This document shows, in pieces, positions 35,390 to 45,690 of a stretch of DNA of 64,000 nucleotides (positions within the stretch are counted from its first letter, which is position 1; every line of letters begins with the position of its first letter). The DNA is taken from assembly GCF_020217485.1 (NCBI RefSeq), contig NZ_JAEKMI010000017.1, forward strand, positions 1 through 64,000. Direction: 5' to 3'. The notes under the pieces were generated by a model that was not told where the DNA came from, did not search any database, and saw only the letters and a list, made by a program, of their open reading frames with translations. The stretch is from Mycobacterium sp. WUMAC-067. Lineage in GTDB: Bacteria; Actinomycetota; Actinomycetes; Mycobacteriales; Mycobacteriaceae. The position numbers and the translations under genes were made by a program.

Positions 35390-36631
35390 ATGTCGAGCCC
35401 GGGTTCCAAAGAAGCCAAGATCAAGGTCAAGGGCCGCGTGGTCGAGCTCGACGGCGACGAGATGACCCGCGTCATCTGGAAGCTGATCAAGGAGATGTTG
35501 ATCCTTCCGCACCTCGACATCGATCTGGATTACTACGACCTGGGCATCGAGCACCGCGACCGCACCGACGACCAGGTGACGATCGACGCGGCCTACGCCA
35601 TCAAGAAGCACGGCGTGGGCGTCAAGTGCGCGACGATCACCCCCGACGAGGCCCGCGTCTCCGAGTTCAACCTCAAGAAGATGTGGCTTTCGCCGAACGG
35701 GACGATCCGGAACATCTTGGGCGGCACCATCTTCCGCGAACCGATCGTCATTTCCAACGTGCCGCGCCTGGTTCCGGGCTGGACCAAGCCGATCGTCATC
35801 GGCCGCCACGCGTTCGGCGACCAGTATCGGGCGACCAACTTCAAGGTCGACAAGCCCGGCACCGTCGCCATCACGTTCACCCCCGCCGATGGCAGCGAGC
35901 CGATGGTGCACGAGATGGTGTCCATCCCCGAGGACGGCGGCGTGGTGATGGGGATGTACAACTTCAAGGACTCCGTGCGCGACTTCGCGCGCGCGTCGTT
36001 CAAGTACGGCCTGAACGCGAAATGGCCGGTCTACCTGTCGACCAAGAACACCATCCTCAAGGCCTACGACGGCATGTTCAAGGACGAGTTCCAGCGCATC
36101 TACGACGAGGAATTCAAGGAGGAGTTCGAGGCCGAGGGCCTGACCTACGAGCACCGGCTGATCGACGACATGGTGGCCGCCTGCCTCAAGTGGGAGGGCG
36201 GCTACGTGTGGGCGTGCAAGAACTACGACGGCGACGTGCAGTCCGACGCCATCGCCCAGGGCTACGGCTCGCTGGGGTTGATGACCTCGGTGCTGATGAC
36301 CGCCGACGGCAAGACGGTCGAGGCCGAGGCCGCGCACGGCACGGTCACCCGGCACTTCCGGCAGTATCAGGCCGGCAAACCGACCTCCACCAACCCGATC
36401 GCCTCGATCTTCGCCTGGGCGCGCGGGCTGGCGCACCGCGGCAAGCTGGACGACACCCCCGAGGTGATCGAGTTCGCGCAGACGCTGGAAAACGTCATCG
36501 TGTCCACCGTCGAGAGCGGGAAGATGACCAAGGACCTCGCCATCCTGATCGGCCCCGATCAACAGTGGCAGCAGAGCGAGGAATTCCTCGACTCGATCGC
36601 CGAGAACCTAAAAAAGGAGCTGGCTAACTAG
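35390..36631 (+). CDS. icd1: Dimeric NADP-dependent isocitrate dehydrogenase
   Basis: A 413-residue eukaryotic-type ICDH matching Icd1 (Rv3339c). The opening [20 protein letters not shown], substrate loop [20 protein letters not shown] (about residues 101-120), metal-binding [27 protein letters not shown] and coenzyme loop [23 protein letters not shown] are intact. It catalyses the same reaction as Icd2 with an unrelated fold. GCAGGAAGG lies before the ATG, 18 nt after icd2, so co-transcription is likely. Its last 8 nt overlap the convergent hydrolase gene. Confidence 0.95.
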   Translation: MSSPGSKEAKIKVKGRVVELDGDEMTRVIWKLIKEMLILPHLDIDLDYYDLGIEHRDRTDDQVTIDAAYAIKKHGVGVKCATITPDEARVSEFNLKKMWLSPNGTIRNILGGTIFREPIVISNVPRLVPGWTKPIVIGRHAFGDQYRATNFKVDKPGTVAITFTPADGSEPMVHEMVSIPEDGGVVMGMYNFKDSVRDFARASFKYGLNAKWPVYLSTKNTILKAYDGMFKDEFQRIYDEEFKEEFEAEGLTYEHRLIDDMVAACLKWEGGYVWACKNYDGDVQSDAIAQGYGSLGLMTSVLMTADGKTVEAEAAHGTVTRHFRQYQAGKPTSTNPIASIFAWARGLAHRGKLDDTPEVIEFAQTLENVIVSTVESGKMTKDLAILIGPDQQWQQSEEFLDSIAENLKKELAN

Positions 36632-37490
36632 CCGGCGGCCGGTGCCGCTCGGAGAGCCGGTCCGGGCCCGCGGCGCACTCGTCGATGAAGTCGGCGATGG
36701 CCGCGGTGATGCGTTCGGGCGCCTCGAACATCGGCACGTGCCCGACGCCGTCGAGCTTGGTGATCTTCGTTCCCTCGGGCAAGAAGTTGGTGAAATGGCG
36801 GCTGAACCTGCTCGGCGGCACCACCCGGTCCTTCTCGCACAGCACCAGCTGCACGGGCACCGCGGTCTGCGCCAGCTCCAGCAGCCCGGGCTGCAGCAGC
36901 GACTTGATCAGCAGCTGGAAATAGGCCGGGCAGTGCGCGGCGTCGTCGACCACGCCACGCAGTTGCTCCTCGCTGACCCCCTCCGGGGTGGCGCTCAGCG
37001 GCAGGGTCGCCAACCGGCGGCTCAGCGGCAGCCGCAGCGCGCGCGGGCCCAGCAGCCGGGCCAGTCCCAGGATCGGCATCCCGGCGATGAACTTGCTGAT
37101 GACCTCGAATTTGACCGGGCTCCAGCGCGTCCAGCCGCCCGCGGCGCCGACGCCGGTGACGCTGCGCGCCCGCCCGCGGCGCTCGAGCTCGAAGGCCACC
37201 CAGCCGCCCAGCGAGTTGCCCACCAGGTGCGCGGTCTCCCAGCCGAGTTCGTCGAGCTGGCGCTCGACATGGTCGGCCAGCACCGACGAGCTCAGCAGCC
37301 AGGTACCCGCATAGGGTCCGCCGTTGTGCCCGGCCATGGTCGGGGCGAAGACCTCGTAACGGCCGGTGTCGGCGAGCCGCGGCGCCACCGGATCCCACAC
37401 CGTCTGCGACATCAGGAACCCGTGCAGCAGCACGACCGGCTCTCCGGAACCATCCTCGGGGCCAAGGTGGGTCGGCGTACGAGTCGTCAT
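36624..37490 (-). CDS. Alpha/beta hydrolase (intact counterpart of Rv3337-Rv3338)
   Basis: A 288-residue alpha/beta-hydrolase. It has the oxyanion segment [19 protein letters not shown] (about 18-36), nucleophile elbow [15 protein letters not shown] (about 88-102), the acid in [10 protein letters not shown] and the catalytic His in [14 protein letters not shown]. All three triad positions are therefore present. In M. tuberculosis the same position holds two short genes, Rv3337 and Rv3338, which look like a broken version; here the frame is whole. Substrate unknown. The C-terminus overlaps icd1 tail-to-tail. Confidence 0.85.
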   Translation of the reverse strand: MTTRTPTHLGPEDGSGEPVVLLHGFLMSQTVWDPVAPRLADTGRYEVFAPTMAGHNGGPYAGTWLLSSSVLADHVERQLDELGWETAHLVGNSLGGWVAFELERRGRARSVTGVGAAGGWTRWSPVKFEVISKFIAGMPILGLARLLGPRALRLPLSRRLATLPLSATPEGVSEEQLRGVVDDAAHCPAYFQLLIKSLLQPGLLELAQTAVPVQLVLCEKDRVVPPSRFSRHFTNFLPEGTKITKLDGVGHVPMFEAPERITAAIADFIDECAAGPDRLSERHRPPAS

Positions 37491-37615
37491 ATCCCGACAT
37501 TAAAGGCGGTACCGCCGGTACCGCAACACGGCCTGATCGCGGGCGCGCGGCTGACCGCACACTCGGCGCCGAACGTGCGGGTGGCCGCACACTGAGCGCC
37601 CGCCGCCGCGCGTGA

Positions 37616-38650
<1,035 letters not shown>

Positions 38651-38661
38651 GAAGTTCCACC

Positions 38662-39699
38662 ATGAGCGAGCCGGCCAAGGAAGGCGTTCTTGATCGGCTG
38701 CGGGCCCGGTACGGGTGGCTCGACCATGTCATCCGCGCCTACCAGCGTTTCGACGAACGCAACGGCGGGTTCTTTGCCGCCGGCCTCACCTATTACACGA
38801 TTTTCGCGTTGTTTCCGTTGCTCATGGTCGGTTTCGCGGTGTTCGGATTCGTGCTGGCCCGCCGGCCCCACCTGCTGAGCACGATCGACGATCACATTCG
38901 GTCCCAGGTGTCGGGCACGCTGGGAAATCAGCTGCAGGAGTTGATGAACTCGGCGATCGACGCCCGGACTTCGGTCGGTGTCATCGGTCTGGTCACCGCG
39001 GTGTGGGCGGGCCTGGGCTGGATTTCACACCTGCGCCAAGCGCTGACCGAGATGTGGTGGGACTCGCAGGCCGAGTCGACGGGCTTCGTGCGCAGCAAGT
39101 TCTCCGATCTGCTGGCGATGGTGGGGACGTTCGCGGTGATCGTGGCCACCGTCGCGCTGACCACCATCGGCCACGCCGCACCCATGGCCACACTGCTGAA
39201 ATGGCTTGGCGTACCGCAGTTTGCGGTGTTCGACTGGCTCTTCTGGGTTTTCTCGATCCTGATCGCGACGTTCGTGTCGTGGCTGCTGTTCACGTGGATG
39301 ATCGCGCGCCTGCCCCGGGAAAAGGTCAGTTTCGTCGATTCGATGCGGGCCGGGCTGATCGCGGCCGTCGGCTTCGAAGTGTTCAAACAGGTGGGGTCGA
39401 TCTATCTGAAGACGGTGTTGCGCAGCCCCGCGGGCGCGGCCTTCGGCCCGGTGCTGGGGTTGATGGTGTTCGCTTACATCACCGCCTATCTCGTCCTGTT
39501 CTGCACCGCGTGGGGGGCGACGGCGTCCACCGATCCGCGCGACCGCCACGTCGAGCCCCCCGCTCCGGCGATCATCGCGCCGCGGGTGCACATGGACGAG
39601 GGCCTGGGCACTCGCCAGACGCTGACCGCGATGACCCTGGGAGCCGTTGGGGCGCTGGCCCTTTCCCGAATCGCCGGGCTTGCCCGCCGTGGCCGCTAG
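38662..39699 (+). CDS. YihY/BrkB-family integral membrane protein (Rv3335c type)
   Basis: A 345-residue YihY-family protein with about six membrane helices, including FFAAGLTYYTIFALFPLLMVGFAVFGFVLA (about residues 33-62), VGVIGLVTAVWAGLGWI, LAMVGTFAVIVATVALTTI, VFDWLFWVFSILIATFVSWLLFTWMIA and VLGLMVFAYITAYLVLFCTAWGA. The family was once mislabelled ribonuclease BN; no nuclease activity is expected. It matches Rv3335c but is longer than the 289 residues I recall. It follows trpS closely. Its stop codon overlaps the convergent sugE stop codon. Confidence 0.87.
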   Translation: MSEPAKEGVLDRLRARYGWLDHVIRAYQRFDERNGGFFAAGLTYYTIFALFPLLMVGFAVFGFVLARRPHLLSTIDDHIRSQVSGTLGNQLQELMNSAIDARTSVGVIGLVTAVWAGLGWISHLRQALTEMWWDSQAESTGFVRSKFSDLLAMVGTFAVIVATVALTTIGHAAPMATLLKWLGVPQFAVFDWLFWVFSILIATFVSWLLFTWMIARLPREKVSFVDSMRAGLIAAVGFEVFKQVGSIYLKTVLRSPAGAAFGPVLGLMVFAYITAYLVLFCTAWGATASTDPRDRHVEPPAPAIIAPRVHMDEGLGTRQTLTAMTLGAVGALALSRIAGLARRGR

Positions 39700-40010
39700 C
39701 TGATCACCTTCAAACCCGCGATGCAGGCCACGATCCCGGCAATCAGCAACAGCTTGGTCAACGACGCCGGTTCGTCGCCGATGACCGCCGCGTAGCCCAC
39801 CGTGAGCACGGCCCCGATGCCGACCCATACCGCATAGCTGGTTCCGACCGGCAGGGTGCGCATCGCGGTCGCCAGTCCGGCCATCGAAAGCGCCAGCGCG
39901 ACAACGAAGACCAGCGAGGGGCCGAGCCGGGAGAAGCCGTCGGACTTGTTCAGGGCGGTCGCCCACACCGCCTCCAAGACCCCCGACGCGATCAAGACGA
40001 GCCATGCCAT
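39696..40010 (-). CDS. sugE: SMR-family guanidinium exporter SugE/Gdx
   Basis: A 104-residue four-helix small multidrug resistance protein of the SugE/Gdx subgroup, which exchanges guanidinium for protons. The essential Glu13 lies in WLVLIASGVLEAVWA. The subgroup signature MRTLPVGTSYAVWVGIGAV (about 50-68) and the GFSRL segment near residue 25 match SugE rather than EmrE. The gene is preceded by GGAGG, 7 nt before the ATG. Directly upstream of that site lies a guanidine-III riboswitch, giving independent support for guanidinium as the substrate. I do not recall this gene at the equivalent place in M. tuberculosis. Confidence 0.9.
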   Translation of the reverse strand: MAWLVLIASGVLEAVWATALNKSDGFSRLGPSLVFVVALALSMAGLATAMRTLPVGTSYAVWVGIGAVLTVGYAAVIGDEPASLTKLLLIAGIVACIAGLKVIS

Positions 40011-40023
40011 TGCGCACCTCCAC

Positions 40024-40066
40024 GGCGCCGTCTTGTCGCTGGCCGGGTACGGGGCCCCTCGTCCGG
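40024..40066 (-). ncRNA. Guanidine-III (ykkC-III) riboswitch upstream of sugE
   Basis: On the minus strand the leader reads CCGGACGAGG, then GGCCCCGUACCCGG, then CAGCGACAAGACGGCGCC. This follows the compact guanidine-III pseudoknot consensus (CCGGACGAGG ... CCGUACCCGG ... GACAAGACGGCGC) almost base for base. The pseudoknot stem GGCCCCGU/ACGGCGCC has one C-C mismatch. The GGAGG ribosome site of sugE begins right after the 3' pseudoknot strand, so regulation of translation initiation by guanidinium is likely. Confidence 0.9.
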
Positions 40067-40087
40067 TGTCAGGTGCTGACGTCTCTG

Positions 40088-40093
40088 ATGATA
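40088..40093 (-). promoter_or_regulatory. Likely -10 box for the sugE transcript
   Basis: TATCAT on the minus strand fits TANNNT and lies about 20 nt upstream of the guanidine-III aptamer, just past the nagA stop codon. It would place the 5' end shortly before the riboswitch. No clear -35 box is seen. Confidence 0.45.
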
Positions 40094-40097
40094 ACGC

Positions 40098-41210
40098 TCA
40101 GAGCCAGTCGCCGCGCACCATGACGGCGGTCACCCGCAAATCACGGTCGAGCACCACAAGATTGGCGTTATAGCCGGGCCGCAGGCTGCCCACGCGATCG
40201 AGCCCCAGCGCGCGCGCCGGCGTCGCCGACGTCACCTGAACCGCCGCGGCCAGCCCGGCGTCGGCGGCCACCCTGGCGAACAACTGATCCAGGGTGGCCG
40301 TGCTGCCCGCGATCGTCGACGTCCCCTGCACCCGCGCGACGCCGGAAACCACATCGATGCGCACCGCGCCGAGTCGATACGCGCCGTCGGCGCCGCCCGC
40401 TGCGGCGATCGCGTCGGTGATCACCGCGACCCGGTCCACGCCGGCCGCCTCGATGACCGCGCGCGCCACGTCCCGGTGCAGGTGCACGCCGTCGGCGATG
40501 AGCTCGACGGTCACCCGTGAATCCCGCAGCAACGCGAGCGCCGCGCCGGGCTCGCGGTGATGCAGCGGCGGCATCGCATTGAACAGATGCGTGCCGACCG
40601 TGGCGCCCAACGCGATGGCGTGCCGGGTCTGCTCGTAGCTCGCGTCGGTATGTCCCACCGCCACAACGACTCCCGCGTCCACGAAGCGCCGGATCGCGGC
40701 GTCGGCCCCGGGCAGCTCCGGCGCCAGGGTGACCATCTTGATCGCATCGCCGCCGGCGGCCAGCACCGCGTCGATCTCCGTTGGGTCCGGGTCGCGCATC
40801 TGAGCGGGGTCATGGGCCCCGCAGCGCGCCCGGCTCAGCCAGGGGCCTTCGATATGAATGCCCGCGACGGTGCCCCGCCTGGTGGCGTCGGTGAGCGCGC
40901 GCACCCCGCTGAGCAATTCCGGGGGGGCGGCGGTCACCAGGCTGGCCAACGTGGTGGTGGTGCCGTGGCGCCGGTGGAAGGCAGCGGCGTCGCCGATGCC
41001 GTCGGCGTCGGTGTAGGAGGCCCCACCGCCGCCGTGCACGTGCATGTCGATAAACCCCGGCGCCACAGCGCAATCCGGGAAGTCCCGGTCGGGCGGGCGG
41101 GGCGGCGGCCCGGGCGCGCAGGCCGCGATTTGCCCGGCGGAGGTCTCGAGCCAGCCCGGCCGGCAGATCCGCCCGTCCAGGACCATGGTTCCCGCGGCGA
41201 TCAGCCCCAC
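40098..41210 (-). CDS. nagA: N-acetylglucosamine-6-phosphate deacetylase
   Basis: An amidohydrolase of about 370 residues matching Rv3332, which deacetylates GlcNAc-6-phosphate in amino-sugar and peptidoglycan recycling. The metal-binding HxH is in PGFIDMHVHGGGG. HGTTTTLASLVTA, GIHIEGPWLSRARCGAHDP, the His of VAVGHTDASYEQT, GTHLFNAMPPLHHREPG and catalytic ITDAIAAAGG follow in order. GTG 41210, overlapping the end of sugI, is taken as the start; ATG 41186 eight codons later is an equally possible choice. It is the last gene of dacB1-sugI-nagA on the minus strand. Confidence 0.9.
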   Translation of the reverse strand: MGLIAAGTMVLDGRICRPGWLETSAGQIAACAPGPPPRPPDRDFPDCAVAPGFIDMHVHGGGGASYTDADGIGDAAAFHRRHGTTTTLASLVTAAPPELLSGVRALTDATRRGTVAGIHIEGPWLSRARCGAHDPAQMRDPDPTEIDAVLAAGGDAIKMVTLAPELPGADAAIRRFVDAGVVVAVGHTDASYEQTRHAIALGATVGTHLFNAMPPLHHREPGAALALLRDSRVTVELIADGVHLHRDVARAVIEAAGVDRVAVITDAIAAAGGADGAYRLGAVRIDVVSGVARVQGTSTIAGSTATLDQLFARVAADAGLAAAVQVTSATPARALGLDRVGSLRPGYNANLVVLDRDLRVTAVMVRGDWL

Positions 41211-42553
41211 CGGCCGCCGTTCTCCCAGAAGTGGCGGATGTCCTCGAGCTGGCGGCCCTTGGTCTCCGGCGCATACCGATAGACGAAGGCGAAGGCGATC
41301 AACGCGAGCGCGGCGAACGCCGCGAAAGTCCCTGCGCCGCCGAATGAATGCAGCATGGTCAGGAAGACGGCGGCGATGATGGCGTTGGCCACCAGGTTGG
41401 AGGTCAGCATGGTGCTCGACCCGATGGACCGCAGCCGGGACGGGAAGCTTTCGCTGGCGTACACCCAGCCCAGGGAGCCGAAACCCATGGTGTAGCCGAA
41501 GATGAACAGCAGTACGCCCGCGAACCCGGCGACCGCGCCGCCGATCCCACGGCCGAACACGGCCATCAGCACGACGTCGGCGGCGATCATCATGGCGGTG
41601 CCGCACAACAGGATTGGCCGTCGGCCCACCCGGTCGACCAGCAGCAGCGCGGTCCCGACGGCGGCCAACCCGGCCACCTGCACCAGCGCCGGCAACCCCA
41701 GCAGCGCGAAATTGCCGGTGAAGCCCATGGCCTGAAATATCCGGGGGCTGTAATAGATGATCGCGTTGATGCCGGTGATCTGGATCAGGAAGCCGAGAAC
41801 GACGACGAAGATGGTGGCCCGAAGGTAGGGCCTGCGAACCATTTCCGGCAGCATCTCGGAGAGGCGGCCGCTGCCCTCACTGACCGCGCGGCCGATATCG
41901 GCCAGCTCGTCCTCGACCCGCGCGTCGGGCTCCACCCGCAGCAGCGCCCGCCGGGCGTCGTCAACCCGGCCTTTGAGCAGGTACCACCGGGCCGTGTCCG
42001 GCATCCGAATCACCAACGGCGCCAACAGGAGTGCGGGCACGCAGGCCAGCCCCAGCATCCACCGCCAGCTGTGCGTGCCGGCCAGCAGGTAGCCGGTCAA
42101 ATAACCGACGATGAGCCCGCTGACGATCGCCAGCTGGTAGGCCGTGAGCAGCGAGCCCCGCACCGCGGTCGGCGCCGATTCGGCCACGTACACCGGGACG
42201 ACCACCACCGTCACACCGATGGTCAGGCCGACGAGCAGCCGCGCCGCCAGCAGCATCGGCAGCGACACCGAGAACGCGGCCAGCAGCGCGAAAGCCGCGT
42301 AGGCGAACAGGATCAGCACCACCGACCTTTTCCTGCCGATCACGTTGGCCAGCACGCCGGCGCCGAGCGCCCCGATGATCTGGCCGAACACCACCATCGT
42401 CGTCAGCAGTTCCTGCTGCCGGGTGGACAGCCCGAAGTCCTCGGTGACGAACAACTGCGCGCCCGCGATGATGGACAGGTCGTAGCCGTAGATGAGGCCC
42501 ACGCTGGCGGCGGTCAGCCCGACCAGCAGGCCGCTCCGCGATCCGGTGGCCAC
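41201..42553 (-). CDS. sugI: MFS sugar-transport protein SugI
   Basis: A 450-residue 12-helix major-facilitator sugar porter matching Rv3331. Family signatures include GLIYGYDLSIIAGAQLF (about residues 18-34), DRVGRRPILLCG between later helices, and VPVYVAESAPTAVRGSL, a PESPR-region equivalent. The C-terminal YRYAPETKGRQLEDI is the PETKG motif. The natural sugar is not established. It overlaps nagA by about 10 nt and follows dacB1 by 6 nt, suggesting import or recycling of amino sugars. It is shorter at the termini than the 502 residues I recall for Rv3331. Confidence 0.88.
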   Translation of the reverse strand: MATGSRSGLLVGLTAASVGLIYGYDLSIIAGAQLFVTEDFGLSTRQQELLTTMVVFGQIIGALGAGVLANVIGRKRSVVLILFAYAAFALLAAFSVSLPMLLAARLLVGLTIGVTVVVVPVYVAESAPTAVRGSLLTAYQLAIVSGLIVGYLTGYLLAGTHSWRWMLGLACVPALLLAPLVIRMPDTARWYLLKGRVDDARRALLRVEPDARVEDELADIGRAVSEGSGRLSEMLPEMVRRPYLRATIFVVVLGFLIQITGINAIIYYSPRIFQAMGFTGNFALLGLPALVQVAGLAAVGTALLLVDRVGRRPILLCGTAMMIAADVVLMAVFGRGIGGAVAGFAGVLLFIFGYTMGFGSLGWVYASESFPSRLRSIGSSTMLTSNLVANAIIAAVFLTMLHSFGGAGTFAAFAALALIAFAFVYRYAPETKGRQLEDIRHFWENGGRWG

Positions 42554-42559
42554 CGGCGG

Positions 42560-43801
42560 TCAGCGGTGCTGGGGTCGACGGTTCATCGAGCGCGCGGCCA
42601 TGATCAAGCTAAACACGATGATGGCGCCGATGACAGCGACGCCCACCCGGACCGGCATGGCATCCGCCGAACCGATGATCGCCCCCGCGGCAGCGTTGGT
42701 GGCGAGCCGGTCGGCGGCGGTGTCGCTCTTGGCCGGCGCCAGCGAGGGGTCGGGCGCGACCAGCGAGCCGACCTGAGTGCCCTGCGGGGTGGCGAATCCG
42801 TAGTCCAGCAGGTGCGCGGCCTGCTCCCACGGCGCGATCGGCTGCCGCGTCCCGTGCAGCAGCACCGCCACCAACCGCCGCCCGTCGTGGTTGGCCGCGC
42901 CCACGAACGTCTGGCCCGCGTCGTCGGTGTAGCCGGTCTTGCCGCCCAGGGCGCCGGGATACTTGTAGAGCAGCTGGTTGTCGTTCTCCAGCTCGTAGCC
43001 GGGGTGGTCGCCGTGGCCGGGGAAGTCGAAGGTCCGGGTCGCGACGATGTTGGCGAACGTGGGGTTCTGCCACGCGTAGCGATAGAACAGCCCGATGTCG
43101 TAGGCCGAGGTGCTCATGCCGGGCGCGTCCAGCCCCGACGGCGTCGCCACCCGGGTGTCCTGGCCGCCCAGCTTGGCGGCGAGCACGTTGATCTTCTCCA
43201 GCGCTTGCTGCATGCCGCCGAGCTGCATGGCCAGCGCGTGGGCGGCGTCGTTGCCGGAGTGCATCAGCAGGCCGTGCAGCAGCTGGTTGACGGTGAACAC
43301 GCCGCCTTCCTGGACGCCGACCTTGGTGCCCTCGGCGGCCGCGTCGTCGGCGGTTCCGGAAACCGACTTGTTCAGGTTGAGCGTGTTGATGGCGGCCATC
43401 GCCACCAGCACCTTGATGATGCTGGCCGGGCGGTGGCGCCCGTGCGGGTCTTTGGCGGCGATGACCGCGCCGCTGTCCAGGTCCGCCACCAGCCAGGCCT
43501 CGGCGGACACGTCGCCCGGGAGCGGCGGCGTATTCGGCGCGGCGACGATGCCGCAACCGCCCAGGGCGTCACCGCCGACGGGCTTGGCGGGCACCGCCAG
43601 CGGGATCGGGGGGTCGCCGGCGGTGGGGACCTCCGACGAATCCACCGCGGCCGGGGTGTTCACCTTGTACGGGCAGTTCGTGGGTGCGGCGTTGGGCTCG
43701 GCGCCGGGTTCGGCCCTGGCGAGCGGCAAGGCAATCGTGGCCGGGGCGGCCATCAGGAAAAGCGCCGCTGCCAGGCATGATGCGGAACGTAACAGGGTCA
43801 T
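42560..43801 (-). CDS. dacB1: D-alanyl-D-alanine carboxypeptidase DacB1
   Basis: A 413-residue penicillin-binding protein of the S11 family matching Rv3330. It trims the terminal D-Ala from peptidoglycan stem peptides outside the membrane. A signal peptide (about residues 1-30) precedes the catalytic domain with SxxK in PASIIKVL (Ser127, Lys130), SGN (182-184) and KTG (288-290). A C-terminal membrane helix ([18 protein letters not shown]) anchors it. A Pro-rich stretch lies between the signal and the catalytic domain. sugI and nagA follow, which fits wall turnover and recycling. Confidence 0.92.
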   Translation of the reverse strand: MTLLRSASCLAAALFLMAAPATIALPLARAEPGAEPNAAPTNCPYKVNTPAAVDSSEVPTAGDPPIPLAVPAKPVGGDALGGCGIVAAPNTPPLPGDVSAEAWLVADLDSGAVIAAKDPHGRHRPASIIKVLVAMAAINTLNLNKSVSGTADDAAAEGTKVGVQEGGVFTVNQLLHGLLMHSGNDAAHALAMQLGGMQQALEKINVLAAKLGGQDTRVATPSGLDAPGMSTSAYDIGLFYRYAWQNPTFANIVATRTFDFPGHGDHPGYELENDNQLLYKYPGALGGKTGYTDDAGQTFVGAANHDGRRLVAVLLHGTRQPIAPWEQAAHLLDYGFATPQGTQVGSLVAPDPSLAPAKSDTAADRLATNAAAGAIIGSADAMPVRVGVAVIGAIIVFSLIMAARSMNRRPQHR

Positions 43802-43936
43802 CGTCTGTGCACATTAAGCGATCGGACGCCCGAATCCGGGGAGCCGCGCTGTGACTGATGAGACGGAAGTTACGAATTCCCCGGCGCGCGGGGCTCGCGT
43901 CGAACCCCTAGACTGACGGCTATTCCAAACGATGGG

Positions 43937-44248
43937 TTGTGGTCTCAGTTGCGGTCCCAGTTCCGGGGGGCCCGCGATGGCGCTGGCGCGTCGGGTCCCC
44001 GGCCGCTGAAGGATCTGCTCGCGCAGGTCGAGAAAGCAACGCAGGTTCGGCGGTCGGGGCTTGATCAGGTGTTGGCGGAACTGCAAGCGCATCGCGACAC
44101 CACGACCGATCCCGACCTGCGGTCCGCGCTCGCGTGGCTGTGCAACGCGCAAACGCGGATCGCGAGCAACCCGACGCCGGCGCATTCCCGAGACGTATTG
44201 CTGGCCGCGTACGAGGTCAAGCGGGTCCTCGCTACAGCCACCGGCTAG
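43937..44248 (+). CDS. Hypothetical protein, about 103 residues
   Basis: A frame from TTG 43937 encodes a mostly helical, charged protein (PLKDLLAQVEKATQVRRSGL, VLAELQAHRDTTTDPDLRSALAWLCNAQTRIASN). Codon use looks coding and a TAGACT -10-like box lies upstream (43909-43914). The start codon is uncertain because no ATG, GTG with ribosome site, or homologue is known to me. No domain is recognised. It could be a real small cytoplasmic protein or a fortuitous frame. Confidence 0.45.
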   Translation: MWSQLRSQFRGARDGAGASGPRPLKDLLAQVEKATQVRRSGLDQVLAELQAHRDTTTDPDLRSALAWLCNAQTRIASNPTPAHSRDVLLAAYEVKRVLATATG

Positions 44249-44316
44249 CTCGATCACAGCGTGGTGGCTGCCACCGGACCGGGTTGATACGCGGTTCGCG
44301 CGCCATGCCCAGGACG

Positions 44317-45648
44317 TCAGAGTCGCGGTTGGATCTCCGTGAGCACCCCGCGAAGGATCGATTCGATGGTGTCGAATTCGGCCTGGCCGCTGATCAGCGG
44401 CGGCGCCAGCTGAATGACGGAATCGCCGCGGTCGTCGGTGCGGCAATACAACCCGGCCTCGAACAGGGACGAGCCGACCCGGGCCAGCAGCGGCCGGCGC
44501 TCGGCGTCGCTGAACGTCTGCTTGGTCGCCTTGTCCTTGACCAGCTCCACGCCGTAGAAGAAACCCTCGCCGCGCACGTCGCCGACGATCGGCAGGTCGA
44601 GGAGCTTTTCCAGGGTGGCGCGGAAGGCCGGCGCGTTGGCCCTGACGTGATCGTTGAGCCCCTCGCGCTCGAAGATATCGAGGTTGGCCAGCCCGACGGC
44701 CGCCGAAACCGGGTGGCCGCCAAAGGTATAGCCGTGCGGGAACATCGTCGCGCCGTCGTTGAACGGCTCGAACAAGCGCTCGCTGGCGATCATGGCGCCG
44801 ATCGGTGAGTAGCCCGACGTCATTCCCTTGGCGCAGGTGATCATGTCCGGCACGTAGCCGAAGTCGTCACAGGCGAACATCGACCCGATGCGGCCGAACG
44901 CGCAGATCACCTCGTCGGAAACCAGCAGCACGTCGTATTCGTCGCAGATCTCGCGCACCCGCTCGAAATAGCCTGGGGGAGGCGGGATGCTGCCGCCGGC
45001 GTTCTGCACTGGCTCCAGAAAAACCGCCGCCACGGTGTCGGGGCCCTCGAAGTCGATCGCCTCGGCGATGCGGTCCGCGGCCCACCGCCCGAAGGTCTTC
45101 GGGTCGGTGTCGAAAGGTTCCGGCGCCCGATAGAAGTTGGTGTTGGGCACCCGGAAGCCGCCCGGCGTTACCGGCTCGAACGGCGCCTTGTAGCGGGGCA
45201 GTCCGGTGATCGCCAGGGCGCCCTGGGTGGTGCCGTGGTAGGCGACCGATCGCGAAATCACCTTGTGCTTACCGGGTTTGCCGGTGAGCTTGAAGTACTG
45301 CTTGGCCAGTTTCCACGCGGTCTCGACGGCCTCGGTGCCGCCGGTGGTGAAGAACACCCGGTTCAGATCGCCCGGCGTGTAGCCCGCGAGACGCTCGGCG
45401 AGCTCGATCGCCGTGGGGGTGGCATACCCCCACAGCGGGAAGAACGCCAGAGTCTCGGCCTGCCGCGCCGCGACCTCGGCGAGCTCGGTGCGGCCGTGGC
45501 CGACCTGCACGGTGAACAGCCCGGACAGGCCGTCGAGGTAGCTCTTGCCGCGGTCGTCGAAGATGGTGACGCCCTCGCCGCGGGTGATGATCGGCGGCGT
45601 GACTCCCGGGCCGTGCCGGGAGAAGTGCAGCCACAGGTTGTCGGTCAT
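44317..45648 (-). CDS. Class III PLP-dependent aminotransferase (Rv3329 type)
   Basis: A 443-residue omega-amino-acid:pyruvate-type aminotransferase matching Rv3329. The PLP lysine is Lys274 in VPDMITCAKGMTSGYSPIGA. The cofactor-binding VFFTTGGTEAVETAWKLA (about 98-115), the SRSVAYHGTTQGALAITG segment and LLVSDEVICAFGRIG are intact. The amino donor cannot be named from sequence. It is divergent from sigJ with a 42-nt gap. TACGCT on the minus strand lies 8 nt before the ATG. Confidence 0.9.
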   Translation of the reverse strand: MTDNLWLHFSRHGPGVTPPIITRGEGVTIFDDRGKSYLDGLSGLFTVQVGHGRTELAEVAARQAETLAFFPLWGYATPTAIELAERLAGYTPGDLNRVFFTTGGTEAVETAWKLAKQYFKLTGKPGKHKVISRSVAYHGTTQGALAITGLPRYKAPFEPVTPGGFRVPNTNFYRAPEPFDTDPKTFGRWAADRIAEAIDFEGPDTVAAVFLEPVQNAGGSIPPPPGYFERVREICDEYDVLLVSDEVICAFGRIGSMFACDDFGYVPDMITCAKGMTSGYSPIGAMIASERLFEPFNDGATMFPHGYTFGGHPVSAAVGLANLDIFEREGLNDHVRANAPAFRATLEKLLDLPIVGDVRGEGFFYGVELVKDKATKQTFSDAERRPLLARVGSSLFEAGLYCRTDDRGDSVIQLAPPLISGQAEFDTIESILRGVLTEIQPRL

Positions 45649-45690
45649 TGCTGGTGAGCGTAGCGCGCGCTTCGGGCTAGGCTCTGCGAT

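Noticed and set aside
33644..36562. A 972-codon minus-strand frame opposite icd2 and icd1
   Set aside because: It spans two intact genes with exact family matches and has no plausible protein sequence of its own.
41348..43780. An 810-codon plus-strand frame opposite sugI and dacB1
   Set aside because: It is Gln/His/Arg-rich shadow sequence; both minus-strand genes carry complete family motifs.
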